DNA of 8,870 nt, from contig JABFXT010000082.1 in the NCBI GenBank assembly GCA_013361595.1, positions 1-8,870 of the forward strand, read 5' to 3'. Within the stretch, counting starts at the first letter, position 1, and the number at the start of each line of letters is the position of its first letter. The stretch is from Nocardia sp. (GTDB lineage: Bacteria; Actinomycetota; Actinomycetes; Mycobacteriales; Mycobacteriaceae). The translations under genes were made by a program, and so were the position numbers. The notes beneath the pieces are model-generated. The model ran no database searches. It worked only from the letters and a program-made list of their open reading frames with translations, and was not told the origin of the DNA. This document shows, in pieces, positions 5,830 through 8,870 of the stretch.

Positions 5830-8394
5830 TCAGTGTGGACGCGGGTCCGACCGGCCGCGCCGCGGCCGGCGCGCGGCTTCCTCGCTCAGCTGGGCCTGCC
5901 GGTCGGGCGGGACGAGAGAGCGGATCCCGTCCCGGGAACCGATCATCAGTTTGTGTAGTACGGCGGCCATCTGGGCGTCGACGGTCTTGTAGGAGCTACC
6001 GCGCCGGGCGGCGATGGCCGTATTGGTCCACCCGGCCGCGGCCAGTACGGCGACGTCCTGTTCGGCGGCCGACAATCGCTGCCACGGTGAGGGACGGCTG
6101 CGCCGGACCGGATGCTCGACGGGCAGCCGGTCCATCGACAGCTTCCCCAGTGCCAGCTGCGCCACTTCGGCCAGCTCCGGCCGTAGTAACGCACCTTCCC
6201 GCTCCGCCTCCGCGAAAGCGTCGTCGCTCAACACTTTCCGTGCGGTATCCGCGGCGAACTCGGTTTCGGTGGCGAACGGGCCGAGGTGGTCGATATCCAC
6301 ACCGAGCCCGTCGCGGAGAGTGGCCCCGCCGCCGAGCAGGCGCGCGATATCGCGTGCCCGGTCCGCCACGGCCGCGGACTGCTCATCGCCCGCGGCGTCG
6401 ACCAGTCGCGCCAGCGTCCACGCCTGAATGTGCACGGCCCACACCGCGCCCCACCGGTCGCGCATCGCGAGCTGACTCGACAGGATCGTCCTTCCCACCG
6501 CGAGCGCCTCGTGCGGGTCGCCGTGCCTGCTCGACGCGATCGCCCAGGCCAGCCCGGCCCAGGAAGCGGCCCAGCCGGCCCCGGAGCGCTCCGCGTTGCG
6601 GAGATGGCGGCGGCATGTGTCCAGAGCTTGTTCCGCCGTGCCCAGGAACGCGGCGGCCAATGCCTCGAACAGCTCGCTCATCGCGGCGCCGCCCTCGTCT
6701 CCGTCGGCGGCGAATCGCGCTCGCGCCCGGGCCAGGACGGCTGTCGCGCGGGCATCGCGGCGGACCAGCATCAGCTCGGTACCCCGGGCGAATTCGACCG
6801 CGGCGGGCAGTCCGAAGTCCCGGTCCGGTTCGTCGCGCCAGCTCGATCGGGTGGCGGCATCGGGTACGCAGCAGGCCACGCAGTCGTCGAGCATGCGTTC
6901 GGCGTCGCGGTGCATCCCCTGGCACATGCTGATCCAGGCGATGAGCGACATGGCCACCACCTGCAGCTGCACCGGCTGCGGATCGAGGTCCCGGCTGGCC
7001 GCGAGTGCGCGCTCGGCCCAGCGGCGCGGTTCCCGCAGCGATCCGGTGAAGAAGGGAATGCGCAGGGCGATCAGCCCGGCGGCGATCTCCAGCCCCACCG
7101 CCGCTTCGCCCGGTGTGGCGATACTGCCCTCCATGGCATTGAGCAGGTTGTCCCAGGCCGCTCGTGCCCAATCGAGCACTGCCTGCTCGACGGGCCCGAA
7201 CCAACCGGCTCGGGCCGCGACCACCGTGTCGCGGTAGTAGCGGCGGTGCCCGCGGGCCAGCCGGTCCGCTTCGGCGCCGTGTTCGGACAGGCGCTGCTGG
7301 GCGAACAGCCGAATGGTTTCGGCCAGCGAATAGCGCACGGTGGTCACCGTCAGGTGGATCGAGACCAGCGACTGATCCACCAGCCGCTCCAGTAGGCCTT
7401 CGATCTCGGCCCGGGCCAATCCGCCCGCCCGGTCCGAGTCGTCGGCGCAGACCGCTTCGATGGCCTCGAGTTCGGCGCCGACATCCTGCCCCGCCGCGTC
7501 GGCGCTGTCGGGGTCGACGTCGTACCCGGCCGCGAACACCGACAGCCGGTCGAACAGCAGCCGCTCCTTGTCGCGGCAGAGATCGTAGGACCAGGCGATG
7601 ACATCGCGAATTCCCTGGTGGCGCGCGTCCGCGCCGACTCTGGGCCCGTTCTGCCACTGCAACCGCCGGTCGCCGTCGGCGCCGCTGAGGTCGCGCAGGA
7701 TCATCGGCAGCGGTTGACGCGACAGTCGCGCGGCCGCCAGCCGGATGTAGAGCGGGTGGTTGTGCACATGCCGGCAGATCGTGGCCGCCGGCTCGCTCTC
7801 GCTGTCGCCGAGGGTATGCCCGATGAGATCGGCGCGGGCGCGGAACAGTGCCAGCGCCTGCTCATCCGACAGCGCGGGCACCGGCACCAACTGCTCGTCC
7901 ACCCACCCGATCGCCTCGCGGCTGGTGGCCAGCACGGTGAGCCCGGGTGCCGCGTCGAGGAGATCGGCGATCACCGCGCCCGCGCCGGCGAGCACATGTT
8001 CGCAGTTGTCCATGACCAGGATCGTCTGCACATCCCGGCCGGCGGCGTCGCGGCGGCGCAGCGTACCCAGCACCGCGTCCCACGCCGACCGTCCGGAGAA
8101 ATCGGCCTCGATCACCGAGCCGGCGACCTGTTCCTCTACCGCCGTCGCATCCGCGCCCCGGGACAGCAGCGCGAGCCGCACCCAGTGCACCGGGGTCCGC
8201 CGCGCCCGGTGGAACCGCTGGACGGCCTCGGTCGCCAGCCGGGTCTTCCCGATACCGCCCGCGCCGATCAACGTCACCAGGCGGGTACCGCCCAGCAAGG
8301 CCATTCCGATTCGCTGTAGTTCCCGGTCGCGGCCCACGAAATCACTGGCAGCCGCGGGTGGCAATCCGTGGACCGAAGTTCGCCCTGCCGACAC
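5830..8394 (-). CDS. Large STAND ATPase regulator with C-terminal LuxR HTH
   Basis: 854 residues from GTG 8394. FVGRDREL (about 19-26) opens the NTPase. Walker A is GAGGIGKT (44-51), Walker B TILVMDNCEHV (124-134), sensor LATSRE (155-160), and HNHPLYIRLAAARL (211-224) matches the 'GxPLAL' region of AP-ATPases. A winged-helix-like part (IRDVIAWSYD, LLFDRLSVFAAGYD) and a long helical, TPR-like region follow to about 760. The LuxR/GerE helix-turn-helix is at about 773-827 (LSAAEQDVAVLAAAGWTNTAIAARR, then SYKTVDAQMAAVLHKL), with a basic tail. Such proteins bind a ligand or partner through the TPR part, hydrolyse ATP and switch transcription. The frame also opens at GTG 8451, adding 19 residues. 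I prefer 8394 because the extra stretch holds rare codons (TTA, AGA) and a -10-like TACGCT. Its target may be the P450/flavin monooxygenase pair, but this is inference. Confidence 0.85.
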   Translation of the reverse strand: MSAGRTSVHGLPPAAASDFVGRDRELQRIGMALLGGTRLVTLIGAGGIGKTRLATEAVQRFHRARRTPVHWVRLALLSRGADATAVEEQVAGSVIEADFSGRSAWDAVLGTLRRRDAAGRDVQTILVMDNCEHVLAGAGAVIADLLDAAPGLTVLATSREAIGWVDEQLVPVPALSDEQALALFRARADLIGHTLGDSESEPAATICRHVHNHPLYIRLAAARLSRQPLPMILRDLSGADGDRRLQWQNGPRVGADARHQGIRDVIAWSYDLCRDKERLLFDRLSVFAAGYDVDPDSADAAGQDVGAELEAIEAVCADDSDRAGGLARAEIEGLLERLVDQSLVSIHLTVTTVRYSLAETIRLFAQQRLSEHGAEADRLARGHRRYYRDTVVAARAGWFGPVEQAVLDWARAAWDNLLNAMEGSIATPGEAAVGLEIAAGLIALRIPFFTGSLREPRRWAERALAASRDLDPQPVQLQVVAMSLIAWISMCQGMHRDAERMLDDCVACCVPDAATRSSWRDEPDRDFGLPAAVEFARGTELMLVRRDARATAVLARARARFAADGDEGGAAMSELFEALAAAFLGTAEQALDTCRRHLRNAERSGAGWAASWAGLAWAIASSRHGDPHEALAVGRTILSSQLAMRDRWGAVWAVHIQAWTLARLVDAAGDEQSAAVADRARDIARLLGGGATLRDGLGVDIDHLGPFATETEFAADTARKVLSDDAFAEAEREGALLRPELAEVAQLALGKLSMDRLPVEHPVRRSRPSPWQRLSAAEQDVAVLAAAGWTNTAIAARRGSSYKTVDAQMAAVLHKLMIGSRDGIRSLVPPDRQAQLSEEAARRPRRGRSDPRPH

Positions 8395-8401
8395 AACTCG
8401 G

Positions 8402-8407
8402 TAGCGT
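8402..8407 (-). promoter_or_regulatory. -10-like box placed for a leaderless regulator mRNA
   Basis: On the minus strand TACGCT (TANNNT form) ends eight bases before GTG 8394. If it is a -10 box, transcription would begin at or near that GTG, giving a leaderless mRNA, which is common in actinomycetes. No convincing -35 box or Shine-Dalgarno is present. Confidence 0.3.
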
Positions 8408-8501
8408 AATGGACCGGGGGAGCGGCCGATCGATCTCGGTGCGGAGTCCACAGTTTCGTGGGCCGACCCGACTGAGCTCCGGGCCGGCGGTGGTGTGCCG
8501 G

Positions 8502-8515
8502 ATCGGCCGGCCGAT
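8502..8515. promoter_or_regulatory. 14-base perfect palindrome, candidate operator before the regulator
   Basis: ATCGGCCGGCCGAT is its own reverse complement. It lies between the DUF2283 gene and the LuxR-type gene, about 108-121 bases upstream of GTG 8394. It could be an autoregulatory site, or part of a weak hairpin after the DUF2283 gene. No known consensus is matched. Confidence 0.3.
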
Positions 8516-8540
8516 GCGCCGCGTCCGGGCCGCTCGCGCG

Positions 8541-8816
8541 TCAGGACATCGGGCGGCCGTCCGTGATATCGAGTGCCGCCGATTTCATCGCCGCTGTCAA
8601 CTGTGCGGCGGCGTCCAGCAGTTCGACCCCCAGCAGAGTGCCGTCCGAGGCGAAATCCAGCGCTGCCACCGTTTCGCCGTCCTTGTTCCGGACCGGCAGT
8701 GTCGATACCGCACGGCGTGGACCGGGCGGGCCCGGCTCCACGGCGAGATAGGCCGCGTTGGCCCGCCTGTCCCAGGTCAATTCCTCGATGAACGAGTGCC
8801 GCGGTGTTCCGGTCAC
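8541..8816 (-). CDS. DUF2283 domain-containing small protein
   Basis: 91 residues from GTG 8816. The core, WDRRANAAYLAVEPG (14-28), then VAALDFASDGTLLGVELLDAA, follows the DUF2283 pattern 'Y(D)...ADA.YI.L ... (L)D.D.DG.LVGIE(I)L(D)A'. The biochemical role of the family is unknown; it occurs as small stand-alone proteins, sometimes near toxin-antitoxin or regulatory genes. GTG 8816 is chosen because a GGGGGGA run lies just upstream at normal spacing. The frame also opens at GTG 8867, near the window edge, which would add 17 residues without family similarity. The gene is 146 bases upstream of the preferred start of the STAND/LuxR regulator on the same strand, so an operon is possible. Confidence 0.75.
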   Translation of the reverse strand: MTGTPRHSFIEELTWDRRANAAYLAVEPGPPGPRRAVSTLPVRNKDGETVAALDFASDGTLLGVELLDAAAQLTAAMKSAALDITDGRPMS

Positions 8817-8870
8817 TGGTATCCCCCCCGGGTCGGCTCCGGTATTCGTGAGACTTACCGGCGCCACGCT

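Noticed and set aside
5598..6932. A 444-codon plus-strand frame opposite the LuxR-type regulator
   Set aside because: Extremely Arg/Pro-rich product and no motif. The minus-strand gene there carries a clear LuxR helix-turn-helix.
6286..7657. Long frames on both strands (369 and 424 codons) inside the regulator gene
   Set aside because: They lie wholly within the STAND/LuxR gene in other frames and have low-complexity composition.
1..8870. CRISPR array, tRNA, insertion sequence or phage signature
   Set aside because: No regularly spaced repeats, no cloverleaf I could trace, no transposase or integrase product, and no long terminal inverted or direct repeats.

Overview
The window is GC-rich DNA with strong G/C preference at third codon positions, several GTG starts and protein families typical of mycelial actinomycetes. 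A Nocardia-like member of the Mycobacteriales is the best guess; this is inferred from protein style, not from any marker gene. I see seven genes and no rRNA, tRNA, CRISPR array, transposase or phage gene.

Left part (1-2741): a divergent pair of transcription units. On the minus strand, a DUF35-type zinc-ribbon/OB-fold protein (744 to 298) overlaps by 11 bases the start of a small protein that runs off the left edge. On the plus strand, after a 467-base gap with no convincing gene, lies a 509-residue protein (1212-2741). It looks like a fused polyimmunity protein: a YezG-like N-terminal half, an unassigned middle and a YrhB/Imm35-like C-terminal domain. No toxin is visible beside it.

Middle (2961-5484): a StyA-type flavin monooxygenase on the plus strand converges on a cytochrome P450 on the minus strand. 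The 67 bases between their stop codons hold a long interrupted hairpin that probably ends both transcripts. The P450 resembles the CYP157 family. It keeps the haem cysteine loop but has EVLF where nearly all P450s have ExxR, and GAGIEP in the I-helix with no catalytic threonine. No flavin reductase (StyB), ferredoxin or ferredoxin reductase is in the window.

Right part (5830-8816, minus strand): an 854-residue STAND ATPase with a C-terminal LuxR helix-turn-helix, preceded by a small DUF2283 protein. The regulator reads towards the P450 across a 345-base gap with a possible terminator and short inverted repeats. It is a candidate regulator of the oxygenase pair, but nothing in the sequence proves this.

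The points most worth following are the non-canonical P450 paired with a flavin monooxygenase, and the orphan multi-domain immunity protein with its odd translation-initiation region.
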